This document shows, in pieces, positions 33,775-46,634 of a DNA stretch of 64,000 nucleotides. The notes beneath the pieces were generated by a model. It was not told where the DNA came from. It ran no database searches and saw nothing but the letters and a program-made list of their open reading frames with translations. A program made the translations under genes and the position numbers. The stretch spans positions 10,954,183 to 11,018,182 of the forward strand of contig NC_045148.1 of assembly GCF_008831285.2 (NCBI RefSeq). Reading direction: 5' to 3'. This stretch comes from Nymphaea colorata (taxonomy: Eukaryota; Streptophyta; Magnoliopsida; Nymphaeales; Nymphaeaceae). Position 1 is the first letter of the stretch. Each line of letters starts with the position of its first letter.

Positions 33775-36700
33775 CTCAGTCCTCCTTGGAGAATTCTCCT
33801 GAATCTGCTGCAATGGTTGCTAAAACCCAGCTAAACCCCAACCCACTACCTCCTGGAGGGCGACGCCAGCACACTTGGGGCAGAATTGGCCTCATCTTTG
33901 CCCTTTGATTACTCCTGATGTCGTCGCTTCTGCTTCGTTTTCTCATTGGCACTCTCGTTCTTTATTTGAATTGACGTCGCCCCACCGACATTGTCGTTAA
34001 ACGCGGGACAGCCGTTGATCTCAAAAGCCCGCGATCTCAACACCGTTGTTCGCGGGCAGCCGCACTTAGGAATGGTAAAAGTTTCAGTGAAAGACTAAAA
34101 TATACAGGTACCATACTGGAATTTTTCTATATAAAGTTGCATTCTGAAATTTAATGACTTCTAGGAGGCTGCGGTTTCAAATATATAATATATACAATGT
34201 GACAAAGCGTTTCTTGAATGTTTTTTTCTTTAAACAACCTAATTACTTTCTAAATAATTCCCAGCTTCAATGCCATTTTTATATGCATTATTTAAATGAA
34301 GCTTTTATGTATCACAAGCTTTTATGACTTGTAAAATACAATAAGATACTATTTGTTAGATGAAAATTACATTCTAATTTTCAATCTCTTTGAAGCTGAA
34401 GAAAATCAAGTTTTTAATTCACCGAATCAAGATTTTAATTCATGGAACTTGTCCCGTCACAAATTGGTGAAAGGTTTGCCTAATTAAGATATGGTCACTT
34501 CGAATGATACTCATTTTGGCCTTTTATTTGGGTGGTAGGATTATCTTTCACTTATCCGTATATAAATATAAACTATTTAAATATATAAAATTAAAAAATC
34601 ATGAAATCAATATATAAATTTATAAAATCTGATCAAAATATTAATGTTTTTTGTAGTTTTTTTTATATTTTTTTGTGTATTCTACATATATTTACACGGT
34701 TAAATATGTAAAAAAAAATTAAAACATGTCTTATAATTATAGCCTCAAAACCGGAACCTTATATGCAAAATTTGTTTTTTAAGAGTTCTCGTGTGCAAGC
34801 TGCCTGCTTATAACTTTACGAAAGGGCTAACCATTTTCAGATTATTTTAAATATGCGCCATACTTTTTAAGGAAAGTTTTTATGAAAACTATAAAAATAT
34901 TTCTATTGTAAAAGACGACTCCCACTTAATTAGGCTATTAGCGTTTTTAGTTTTTAGTTTTTTTTTTTTTTTTCTAGGTTAGGAAATTTTACTTTAGAAT
35001 CTCATTTAACAGTTATTACGAAAATTGTAGAAATGGTTTGTTTCTTTTTAATCATAAGCAAATGGTAGGGCTGAAAATTAATTCATATTATATTGTGAGG
35101 TGAAAAATGCTGGTCCACCCTACTTGGCCTCTGAAAGAACAAAAAAAATCATTTTAATTAGCATTCATTAAGTTTAACATTACAAAACCTAGCGATTCGT
35201 GACTCCATTCGAATTAGCTTGTGTTTTGTTCGGTCAACAAACAATTTGAATAAAAAATGTTTTCATATGTACAAAAATAATATTTGTAGTCATTATAATA
35301 TCGCTAGATTGCGCATAACACGTATAGTAATGCACCTGCATATATGCGTTATATATATATATATATAGACTAAAAATATTATTTTATGCATAGTACATAT
35401 GAAAACATTTATATTATTTGTTTTATATCACTTACAAGTATATTTGTGTTTGTGTAATATTTTGTGTAGTATGCAGACAATAGATGACTCAGTTAAATCT
35501 ACTTCTGGACTTGGCTAAAATTCGGATTAGTTGGTCTGGACATCCCGTGACTCTGCCAAGTTCTAGATTTTTAACAAATTGAGAACCAAATCTTAACAAG
35601 TCAGGAGTCAACCGAGTTGACTCGGCTAGGTTTTCAAACATTGGGAAAATGGTATCAATAATAATTACATTTAGACTCGTATTAAAAACATCAACACCCC
35701 ACTTGCATGTGATGACAAAAACATAAAAAAACTGAAAAACATGCATGAGAACATAAAGAAAAAGCACGAGTCCTGCTTTTCAAATAAAATAAAATTGAGC
35801 CCGTAAATTAATTTTTTCAAATGTAAGAGAGAGAGAGAGGACTATGAAGTGTGAACATAGGGATCATGTAGAACTGGCTGTCCAGTAGCCACGTAAATAG
35901 AAATTTTGAGTGGGTGACGTTACGCTACGCAGCATCGTTCCACTGATTTCAACAAACACCATCAAACAATTATGCATTTATAATTAAATGAATCACTTTT
36001 TTGAGGCCAATTGTAATGTTCTTCGTAGTTATATCGTTATATATCAGCCTGTATTGCCTTATGTTTCATTTTTTTGAATAAAGATAATTTAAATATTTTC
36101 AATAAATCTTGAAAATAAAATTAAAAACTTTGTTCTTCTATTAATATTGGCAAGAAGTCGGTGCCATTTGGCCGATATGGCGCAACATTGAGGGTGAATT
36201 TAACTTTGTCTTGCACTGCTTCTGCCTTTGCCTCATCAGGTCACATCCCTGACTTGACTTGAGGCCTTTATGTTTGATAGTTTTGGATCTCAAATTCGGA
36301 ATGCAGCAGATCCATGAGAATCTTGAAACTGTAAATTTGCGGTCCAATTCCCCCTCAGACCATAGATCCATAGTTTGCACCATGTAATAAGGATTTGATT
36401 TGTAGATCACACTGGTGAAATCTATAGTTTGCTTTTGACCATGGATTTCTGAAGAATCAAGACTATCAAACATAACCTTTTGAATTAATGCTTCTCAATC
36501 AGTTTATCATGTGTTTGATGGTAAGAGATATTCTAAGAAGATGCGCCTGTGGTTCTTCATCCATAGGACAGAAGGAGAAAGAAGACAGCAGGAGTCATGC
36601 GGAGAAAAGAACAACTTCACCATCATTGCTCTAGATGCAATGGCTTATAAAAGGTTTTTACAAATCAAAAGAAATATTTCATGTATTGACTATTTTTTGA

Positions 36701-37990
36701 CGATGGGATATAAATATAATATTCCTTTTGCTGAAAAGATCAAGATCTGAGGAAGGTATATCTCAGCAGAGTCTAAGAAGATTTGCCTACTTCAACTTGC
36801 CAACGAAAGAAAACAGAAAGAAATGCGTTAAAAAATATCATTTCTCTCTTGAAATGCCACCCCCCTCGGTTTAGATTGATATTCTGGAAGCAATGCCTTC
36901 TGCAGATTTTTATATTTGCCACTGTAATATAATTTTGTAAAAAAAATCGCAAACTGATCCAATTTTTGGAAAGCTCTTTCGAGTTCAAATTTCTTCCGTT
37001 CAAATGCACAATGAGAAAAATCATACTTCGCGGATTTTTTATTTAATTTATTTGTCCAACATGAAACATAATCTAATAAAGTAGCCGTCAATTTGGAGCT
37101 AGATATAAACCACTATAAGATTCATGGTGCTTCCTGATAGAGCATTACCTTGGAAAAATGTGGTTCAGTTCAGCTTGTCCACTATTTATTAGTCATAACA
37201 TCAACGTGAAAAGAAAAGGAGGATCCCCAGAACGAACTAAAGATGGACATATTCATTGTAATTCAAGGAGAAAAAAGGAGGATTTGTTCTTCAAAGGATT
37301 CTAGAGTCCAACCAGGCTCTACCAAAGTGCGGTTTGAAATTTTCTGCCTCAGAAAAGATGTGGCCGATGTTTCCCCTTGGACATCAAGAAATACCAACAT
37401 TTCCTTTTCAACAAATTAAGTTCAAGATATCAGGGTGACCACCCAAGACAATTTCGATGAATCTTGTAAAAAATGGCTAGATATATGAAAGTAGCAAAGA
37501 AAGGAAGATAGGTGTCAACTTTTTTTAGTGCATGAAACACTTTATTCCGTAAAGTTCGCGATTTGAAAGCACCCATTTGAAGCAAAATAAAAGAGAAAGA
37601 TGATTGCTTCGATTTTTTTTTTGATTCCTTCATTTTATCCGTCGATGTCAGTTAATTTTTGGGACCTCTCACAGGGCAAAGTTTTCTGGTGTTTTGTGCA
37701 GGTGAAAGTTTCGGAAATTGAAAGGGCTTCCACTTCAAACTTTTTATCTTGCCGAAGAGCCAAAGGAAAAAAGAAAACTGCAATTGTGGGAGATAAACCA
37801 ACGGGGTAACTCCCAATTTACCAGAGTCCACGAGGCCAGAGTTTCTCAGCGTAAGCGGATATTCCTTTTTCTTTTCTTTTCTTTTCCAGCAGCAAAAAGA
37901 AGACCGATTTGAGATTCCTCCCGACGATCCGCACCGAGCGTGTTCTCACCAGATGCGTCATCCTACCGTATCTGCCGGTCACTGTCACGT
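33775..37990. other. Intergenic DNA between RNR2 and DLH-1
   Basis: The RNR2 promoter should lie in 33775-34080, which is less AT-rich than the rest. From 34080 to 36130 the sequence is very AT-rich with no recognised gene. Open frames at 36473-36141, 36511-36750, 37091-36828 and 37600-37912 have no recognised motif and no splicing pattern I could support. No match to other parts of the window was seen. Confidence 0.5.
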
Positions 37991-38010
37991 AAAAGCCTAT
38001 AAAGAAGGGG
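37972..38010 (+). promoter_or_regulatory. Core promoter of DLH-1 (TATA box)
   Basis: AAAAGCCTATAAAG at 37991-38004 is a good TATA box, 123-136 bases before the ATG. The block GGTCACTGTCACGTAAAAGCCTATAAA is conserved, with two or three changes, upstream of DLH-2 (minus, near 50621-50650) and DLH-3 (minus, near 60595-60625). That supports a shared transcription start region. Confidence 0.7.
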
Positions 38011-38126
38011 AGGAAGAGCGCCCGGCTTAACTCCTCGAAAGTTTGAGGGGACTCCTGAGTCCTGTGTTGGGAGAAACAAGTAGGAAGCCTGTGCTTTTTA
38101 CTTGTTGATTGGTTGTTGAGAAGAAA

Positions 38127-41100
38127 ATGGCAGGCGCACAATGCTGTGAAAACCCACCTTCACTCAATCCGAGCTGTGGTGAGGGCTCCGTGGAGTGCCT
38201 GGTCGGAAGCATCAAAGCCTATGTTACTGGTTCTGTAAGCTCCAAAAAGGCTGTCATCTTGGCTTCCGATGTCTTTGGCAAGTTCCCATCTCTCTCTCTC
38301 TCTCTGTGCGCGTGTGTGTGCGTGGGGAACTTAGGTTTTTAAGCCATTTTTTCGTGTAGGTGCCCGATTACCTGTGTATTTTTTTGCTTCATGTGCTTTT
38401 CATTTGCTGGCTAATCACTTTTTGTTTTTTTACTACCCATATCCTCCAACTTTTTATGCTGAGAAGCAAGTGGAACTTCTGCAGATGATGATGTTCAATC
38501 TGTTGATTGTAGACAGATGCAACTCTTAGTAACTAACCCGAACATGTATATGTACTGATCTTCATATTTCTTTTCTTGGGAGGTGGGAATGAAACTGTCA
38601 GAGTTTTCTTTCTGTGACTTTAATGGATGTTGTCTTCCGCCTGTACTTGGGAAAAAAGTGCTAGAAAGTTCATCTGCTAATAGTGCCATGCCACTTCTTT
38701 TTTTCTTTTGATCTACACCTGTGGTTACCGGATAAAGTTCGTATGATGGCTGTGTTTCGACGCCAGAGAAATTGCTTTCGTCTAGACATGGGTAAAATGT
38801 TTTCTCTAAGTGCTTGGTCCTCTCAACTTGACATAATAGTTTATTTTTTTCCTCCTTCGACATTTTGCGTTATGAAAGTTACAATAAGCTGAATGACTTA
38901 GTTCTGCTTGCTTCTCTGTTCGAGTCCCTAGTCATTGATCTCGGGTCTAAACACTAATAGGACCCTGAAAGGCCTCTTCCTGCGTATTCATTTCAAAATT
39001 CACCGTGATAGAACAATATCCTAGAGCATCTGATTGTACGCAATGGCGACTTATTTGTTTTCACTTAGTTGCGGTTACTTGCTCTGTTTGCTTTTGCTCT
39101 ACAATTTTCTCTCATAAAATGCTGACCTCGTCTTCTGGTTTTTGGCATGTGCACGCAGGATTTGAGGCACCCAACCTGAGGTATGCGCCCCAAGCACAGT
39201 GTTGAAGTTCTAGGGGTTCCATGCTTGATATCATCACGAAATATTCACTTACATACTCTTTTGTAAATTCTATCGTTTGTCTTTATTTTCTATGATATTG
39301 GGTTTAGCCTCTGGGCTTTGCAGATTCATTCTATCTTTGATAGTCAAGTGTAGATCCTCTTGTTCTCCAATTTGTGAGGCTTTTATGATCCGATCTAGTA
39401 GCTGTCCATTTAAGTTAATCCCAACAAGAACTTGCATATTTATATAGATTCTTGGTTTAGGACACAAGGGAAACCACTTTTCTCAACAGAGTTCAAATTG
39501 CTAATATTATATGAAGTGGTTAGGAGAATTTCTATTTGGGCTTGCTTCACCAGTGAAAATGCTTACAAATATTGGTTCATTGATACTTGAATGTTGTTTT
39601 TTCTTCAAGTTGATCTTGTCCACATTCATTACATGCTTTCCAAGTTGACCATCACAATTTTTTTTGTGGGATTAAGGTGCCCACATTATGCAAACATTGA
39701 TCACAATGGTACATTGTAATAAAATATAGAATAGCCATCTCTTGGTAGTTCTAAATTATGTTTTCCTGAGGCCATAATATTGCAATATGTTTAACCTGAA
39801 AAGGAAGCTTGCTGACAAAGTTGCTGCAAGTGGATTTTTTGTGGTGGTTCCTGACTACTTCTATGGAGATCCTTATGTTCCAGAAAAGTGTGCTATTCCT
39901 GAATGGGTGAAGATTCATGGTCCAGTAAGTGCTTGAGCTGGAAGGCAACTGTAGTTGCCAAATTTGTTTTGCAGTTGCAATTTATTTCTGTTTTTCATTT
40001 TTATATATCTTCTATGTATCATTTTGGAAGCCTCAACTCCATTTCTTGCAGGACAAAGGATTTGAAGACACCATGCCTCTGATTGCAGATTTAAGAAGTA
40101 AGGGAATATCAGCTATTGGGGCTGCAGGTTTCTGCTGGGGTGGTGAGTTTAGACTTTAGAGGCCAAATTGCTGTATATTATTAATAGCCTTAGCTTATGC
40201 ACATCTAAAGCATGTGATGTTAATGTTTAACTTTAATGCTTTGCAGCAAAGGTGGTCGCAGAATTGACCAAGACTGATGAGATCCAAGCTGCAGTCATGC
40301 TGCATCCTTCACTTGTTACTGTAGATGATATCAAGGGTAACCGTTGCAGATATGTGGGGCATTTCTGTTTCCCTTGATGGATATTATGACCTACACTAAC
40401 GTGTTTTCTATTGCAGATGTTAAAGTTCCTATTGCGATCCTGGCAGCGGAAACTGACCATATATCACCACCTGAACTGATTAAACAGTTTGAGGAGATTC
40501 TATCTTCAAAGAGTGAGGTAACAGTTTACTATCTGCATACCTTTCCTGGCCAAGACCTCCTTTATGTTTAGATCAGGAGTTTACTGAATAACTGGTCAGG
40601 CTTCAACTTCCTAATTGTAGTTGCCTGCTTATTTTATTATTCTACTCATTAATCATCTTCCCGGAGTCTAATCATATATAACTTACGAGATTGCTGTATT
40701 ATTCTTTTCTTCTTGTTTCCTGATGGGTTCAATTAATAGATAACTTCTTTCCCTGGTCTCCATTAAACAGCACATGATTTTTCTGAAAATGGACATCTGA
40801 GATTTTCTTGGATGGTGGAAACAAGGGAAATGACTGTACTACCTGAATTAGTGACAGCCAATTTAAAAAATTCTGTAGGCTGGAAACTGAAATTGAAATT
40901 TTATTCATTTTCATTTGTGCAAAAATGAAAATGTGTTTACTGAATTCATTTTCATTTATTTAAACTCAATGAATCTGAGACTAGTAGGTATCATATTTTG
41001 AAAAGCCTATTCCTATGCTTGAGTTGTTATCTTATATTTGCATCATTCTTATAACTTTATGCATAAAGTTCTGACACTGTTCATGTTATAAGAGCTAGGC

Positions 41101-41936
41101 TTGTTGCCATCTGAAATCTCCAAAGTTCAAATCATGATGCATGCAGAAGTACCCTTCAAAACCCTGACATCGCCTGCACTCTTTTCTCTTGTTATGGATA
41201 CATAGATAAATTACAAAAAAATAGAATGGGATATTTTGGACTGTTGGTTCATTTTGGGGAAGCATACCAATCCAATCTTAATGGCCAAAAGTTTATGATA
41301 ATCATGCCTACTTGAGAATGGACAAATAATTAATGTTTGAATAGCTTCAGGGATGAAGTGCTAGGAAGTTGAAGCTCCTGTCACGCACTTGGAAGTTGGA
41401 ACAACTTTGCAAGCATTATGCTATGTGCAGTATGCATGAACTACTGCTCATATTGGGAAATTGCCTGACCACATTCATGTAGGCAACTGTTACAGGTTTG
41501 TCTAGCATGATCTTGACAAGCTATAGATACCTAACATAGCCACTTTGGTGAGTTGCTGGAGATTCCACCAAAGTTCTGCTATGCCAATGTTAGTTTTGGT
41601 ATATTGCAGAATTTGTTGCACTTGTTGGAGACATAAGATTTTCATTTTACTAGTGCCTTTTCCTCTTATTTGATTGTCATGATCTGCGGCAATAGTTACT
41701 TGAAATAACTCGATAGTTCCAAGATCACCTGCTTGAGTGTTCTTATAGTTTCGTTTGGAAAAACAGAACACTGAACAGTTGATCTTCAACTGCAGGTGAA
41801 TAGTTTTGTGAAGATATTCCTCGGCGTTGCACATGGCTGGACAGTGAGATACAAAACTGATGATGACGCTGCTGTGAAGAGGGCAGAAGAAGCACATAGT
41901 CACATGATTGAATGGTTCACTAAATATGTGAGCTAA
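38127..41936 (+). CDS. Dienelactone hydrolase family protein (DLH-1)
   Basis: An alpha/beta-hydrolase of the plant group often named endo-1,3;1,4-beta-D-glucanase-like; the true substrate is unknown. Seven exons on +: 38127-38277, 39159-39180, 39804-39924, 40052-40142, 40247-40336, 40417-40517, 41796-41936. Phase is continuous and the product is 238 aa, the normal family length. The predicted triad is Cys126 (GFCWGAK), Asp172 (AAETDH) and His205 (GVAHGW), close to bacterial DLH numbering 123/171/202. No signal peptide or membrane segment is visible, so it is probably cytosolic. Intron 1 begins with GC (G|GCAAGT), a GC-AG intron; the others are GT-AG. A pyrimidine-rich and (GT)n run follows at 38290-38330. 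Two paralogs lie downstream on the other strand. Confidence 0.93.
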
Positions 41937-42189
41937 GTCCGTGACACTGTTCAACGGACAAGCATGAGAGTAGGAGCTAGCTGAAGCAAAAACATGTGTG
42001 CGGCTCTTCATGCTGTTATGTTCTATGAATTTTGTGGTTTGTTTTGTTGAACTGAATTACTTGAAGGAAGTAAGCTTCTGCCTTGAACAATATTACTTTA
42101 CAAGGTTATCTTCAGGTAATGGGCGGACTTTGAATGGCTTCACTTGAGAATGTTGACCCTAGGCAGCTAACTATGGCCTCCCAATGATT

Positions 42190-43800
42190 AGCTTGTTGAT
42201 TACTGCATCTTAGGAATCTTCATCCCTACTAAAAACAACATTGTTTGCTCCCTGTTATATGCTCTGCCTCAGACTTTCCAGTAACCACCAGTTCATTCAA
42301 AGACGGTTGATTTGCCTGTGCATGGAATGAGAAAGAGGATTTATTGATGAGCAAACGTTCATTATCTGTACCAAAAGCTTTCAAGTTGTTGAAATTTGTG
42401 TTGCTTTGAGAAAATTCGTAAAATGCAAACCACTAAACCAAGTTATTTGTGTTGCTTTGATAATATTTGTAAAATGCAAACCATGGCAGCATCCACTAAA
42501 CCAAGTTATGAAGCATTCATCAGTATCTTGTAATTACTGCAAAGAGATGAAATCTGCCCAGTCAATTGGGTAGGAGACTTTTCTACTTTCAACAGTATCC
42601 CAGAGAAACTTGTAAATGGAATGTTCTTCAAGCTGGAGCCAAACAGATGTATGGAAAGGAACATAAAGTCCACAAGCACAACTCAAGCAGAAAACCTTCG
42701 TATAAATAAAAGAAAATGCTAGAAGCTGCAGTAAAATCATTGTTGGCATAGTCCTCGAGTCGACTCAGAAATTGCCCGCGTCAGCTTGGGATTGTCCTTT
42801 TACTAGGCCACGAGTCAGGACCTAAGTGAGTTAGCACCAAAACTCGGGTGACTCGGGCCAAGAACTGCCAAACTCATAGGATCAGGATCAGAGTCGCCCG
42901 ATTTTGGTTTTAACTGCTTTAAGATGTAAAAATCCACACTGCTTCTTAAGGTTTTAACTATTTTTTTTTCTTTTTAGGGAAGTTTTTATCAATGACATAA
43001 AAGGAAGACTAGCCCAACCATTTAAATGTATTTTCACCATTAATCTCTAAACATCCAGAGACCCATAGCTAATCAAGTGGTTGATATATAGAGAAATAAA
43101 TTCAAGTTAAGCAAGTGTCCTCAGATTCATAACCACTTTCATGGTTAGAGGTATTGACAAACCACAGCCAAGGTCGTGCTACTTTATGCTGGGTGAGGAG
43201 GCAGTAGATTACACAACAACATTATAGTAAAAGTACACCATAAAAATTTATGACCTGACTCGGGTGAGTCCCTGAGCCAACTTGCTGACCCACTGACTCG
43301 ATCGTCTACTGATCCGAGTCCGATTCTCAGGCTTGCCAACTAAGAATATAATTGAACCCTCTCAACATTCAAAACTCATCTACACTAATGAGAAATTTTT
43401 ACAAGAGGAAAAAAAGGTACCATTTACCAGGAGACAATTAGCAACAGATTTTATGTATTCACGAGTATTGGATTCATGCCAATCAGGTCACAGAGAAGTG
43501 CTTCACGAACAAATCAATCTCAGTTTCCACATTGTCATGCAGAATTTGTTAAGTTCTTTGTTCATTCAAGGGTCCGCGCAATAACCTGAAAAAGTATAAC
43601 ATAAAAATAAGGAACTGATAATGGATGTGAAGTTCATGCATGTTGGTATACAAAGAAAATGAGATAAGTGCAAAAGCTTGAAAACTAACGTGTCAAAAGG
43701 AAATATTCTCTGGGTCCTTAAGAAAAACCCTTAAAAAACTCTTGGGAAGATTTATACTTCTGATTGAATATGGGCACCATGAAGGAATTTAATGACCTTA
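42190..43800 (-). pseudogene. RNR2 pseudogene, 3' half (unit 1)
   Basis: On the minus strand three exons are recognisable: exon 7 at about 43590-43425, exon 8 at about 42610-42540, and exon 9 at about 42330-42205. Intron 4 and adjacent similarity extends to about 43800. Exon 9 has a deletion of several bases near 42275 that breaks the frame, and a changed stop region. Exons 1-6 are missing. The gene lies tail-to-tail with DLH-1. Confidence 0.85.
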
Positions 43801-43804
43801 CTAT

Positions 43805-44156
43805 AGATAAATCACAGAAAATGCCTTTTTTCCAAAAAAAAACACGATAAATTAACGAGTCGTTTAAAAATTTTAACGTGTTTTTTGGAAAAAAGACGTT
43901 AAAAACGAAAAAACACATTTTTTTCAGTTTTTTAATGTCAAACAGTTTTTTTTATTGTTTATTTGTTGTAAATCTACTTATCATTTGATGTTTGTGTTAT
44001 TAATTTCTCACATATTTTATTTTTCCTTCATTTTTAGTTTTTTAAAATTTTTAAAGATTTACTGTATTTTCTCCCTTTTTCTCATTTTTTTAAGTTCACC
44101 GCATTATACAATAGAAAAACCTCGCTGTTTAAAACTCTGAGACGTTATTTGTGACT
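43805..44156. mobile_element. MITE-like insertion present only in unit 1
   Basis: Unit 2 reads ACTATAGAATAGGAACACTCC without interruption at 52989-53010. Unit 1 has ACTATAGA, then ~345 bases, then ACTATGCTACATAATAGGAACACTC. The near-repeated ACTAT(A/G)G(A/C)T flanks look like an 8-9-base target duplication. The ends (AATCACAGAAAATG and TTATTTGTGA) and the poly-T/ACGTT interior resemble the MITE at 6603-6939. Confidence 0.7.
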
Positions 44157-45430
44157 ATGCTACATAATAGGAACACTCTAAACTAAATCCTGCTGACAAA
44201 GAGAAAAACTTAACTCAAGGTTTAGCACTGATTTGTTAGTTGCTCGAACCTCAAACACACTTTGTAGTAATTTAAATCCGTACTTAATGCTTCATATAAC
44301 ATATACTGTTTGATGTTATATGTTGACAATATACTGTAGAGGGAGACTTGCTACGTCACACATAGCTTTCATGGACACTAAACTGGATGATTTATCAGGA
44401 CACCTGTGAGTGGCGGAGCTGCGGAGCTAGAAATTTTTAACTAATTCGAGTTTTAAGCCAAACTAGGAAAGAGGCATTCTATTTATAATTGATCTCGAAC
44501 TATGGGTTTTTATGGGCAGGGTAGCGGACACATGGCCACACCTAGCTCTGCCACTTGGCACCTATAGTGTCCAGAATATGGCCAACTCAAAACCACGTTA
44601 AAAAGGCGTCACACTGCAAAATTAACATGCATTCTCACTGAAAGTTACCTGCTGAAGTCTATATGAAATCGAAGGGCGCATTATTTTTCCAAATGATATA
44701 CATGGTGTGCAGCAGATTCTGGATTAAATCACAGCCAATTCGGTCCATGCAGGCTCTACATTTACCGATATTCGAAAGGGACAACATCAAGCCTCTTCTC
44801 ATTTGTTTTTCCTTTCATCCGCATTGACATCTAAATTCTAGGCCGGCAAATTTATTTACTCCCTTTTTGTCTCTATGTTTCCGGCAACTATAATAGTCCG
44901 GCCGGAATAGGGAAAGTATGATGAGCCTCATGCATCAGAGAGGGGTAGAGGAGTACTTGGCCTCACTGTTTCTAAACAATGTCTAAGAAAATATTCTGGT
45001 CGGCCTTCACAGGAAAACAACAAGAATCGACAGAGAGAAGAAAGTCAAGAATAAGTGTAGTTGCTCTAAATGCAGTCGCCTGCTGATTTTTATGGTGTGA
45101 GTTGCATTCGGAAGAGGCCACATTTTCATTGTCCCACAAAAATCGATCGTACTTTTTCGTAAGCTCTTTTTTTTTTTTTTAAAAAAAAATGATCATTTCT
45201 TTTAAAGTATCACTACTTTGCAAAACATGGAGTTTTTGTTGCCAACGTAATTTCAAAAAAGCAGGCGTGTAAGCTTGATTTTCAATATAAGAAATTGATG
45301 AAAACGGACACTTGGGTCAGGAATAAAAAATAAGATCCTTTTAGTTTTTTGCTAAAAAATTATTTTAAATAAAACATAAACATCCTAATATATTTGTAAA
45401 AACTTACTTTGATATAAAACATGTTTTAAA
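44157..45430. other. Unit 1 intergenic DNA
   Basis: Matches unit 2 at about 53000-53910 and 55700-56210. Contains a GTGGCGGAGCT... block at about 44405-44470 resembling the short repeats at 62990-63460. No gene recognised. Confidence 0.5.
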
Positions 45431-45850
45431 TCAAGTTATTTTTATGAGTGATGCAGTGACGTCAGTAACCCAGGGCTTTTTTCTAACGCTACGAGAAACT
45501 GGTGTCAGTAAAGGTTGCAAGTATACGAAGCGCAAAATGTCCGATGTCATCCACGTATATTAACACATGTACACGCGGCAGTAGTCGTCAATATTTTACT
45601 GACGACAATTTCAATATCAGTCGATTTACTGATGAAATAAATGTATGCATTACTGGTTTTATTGATGACAGAACGTTAAAAAATCAGTAACTAGTGACGT
45701 GCCATGAAACACTCCTGAAGGGTTTCAGGGACAACGTCTTCATTGACGCTTGCTTTCAAACGTTTACTGACGAAAAGTAACGTTAATGTTGCGTCAGTAA
45801 AAATATATTGTCGGGGTCGTCAGTGCTCATGGACCGACCTCCAATCAAAG
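45430..45850. repeat. TGACG-rich repeat (unit 1); counterpart 56215-56760
   Basis: Contains many copies of TTACTGACG and its complement CGTCAGTAA within about 400 bases. This looks like the sub-terminal array of a DNA transposon, but no terminal inverted repeat or target duplication was resolved. Confidence 0.5.
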
Positions 45851-46634
45851 AGCCAATTTTTGTTTTCGTGAAAAATTAAATATATAATTAACAAATTTTC
45901 AATTACTCCTAAAGTAAGAACTCTAGTTTGGTAAGACTGGTCGATGTAACTGAACCAAGAACCTAGCGCCTGTCAAATTGTCAATGGCATGACATTGAAG
46001 ACTCATGGGCCCATATGGAGACCCTGCAAGGCATTAGAAAGTCCTACACGTGGAGATAAGGCCAGTGTATGAAGATAATGGCAACGCATTAAAATATATT
46101 GATAGTGATAACATCATTCTAATGCAAGGCAAGGCAATAATGGCAAGACGTTAAAATTTCATATGTATGGTGACAAGGCAAATCTTGTGCTATGTGCGGT
46201 GGGAAACCAATGTCTTTCACCGAACTTTTGTCAACGGATTCCAATAATAATTCTGGCTTGAAAATGACAGCGATTTTTATTTGCTTTTCTAGTCTACTTA
46301 TTATTTCTATAAAGTACATGGTCTGTTTGTTTTTTAATGTTTGTACTTCAGCTTGTACGTCTAGTTAGTGACCACCTTTCATCCCCATTGTTGTGCCAAC
46401 CGCCGTGATAATTTTTCTCTTGTACTTGAAAATATATATTGAAAACTTTTGACCTTGTGTCCAAATCCATAATACTGATTCTACAAGATTTCTGAAACTT
46501 TTGACTGTTAATATGCCCTTTTCTATCGAATTCCTGGTGAACGAACCTTGCGGGTGACAAACTCTGTAGATGAGCGTCGGCTTCCACAAGAGATCACAAC
46601 GACACTAGTGGAGCTTGATCATGCTCTCCTTTGA

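Noticed and set aside
33487-33813. 108-codon ORF as a separate gene
   Set aside because: It is RNR2 exon 1 plus read-through of the first intron donor.
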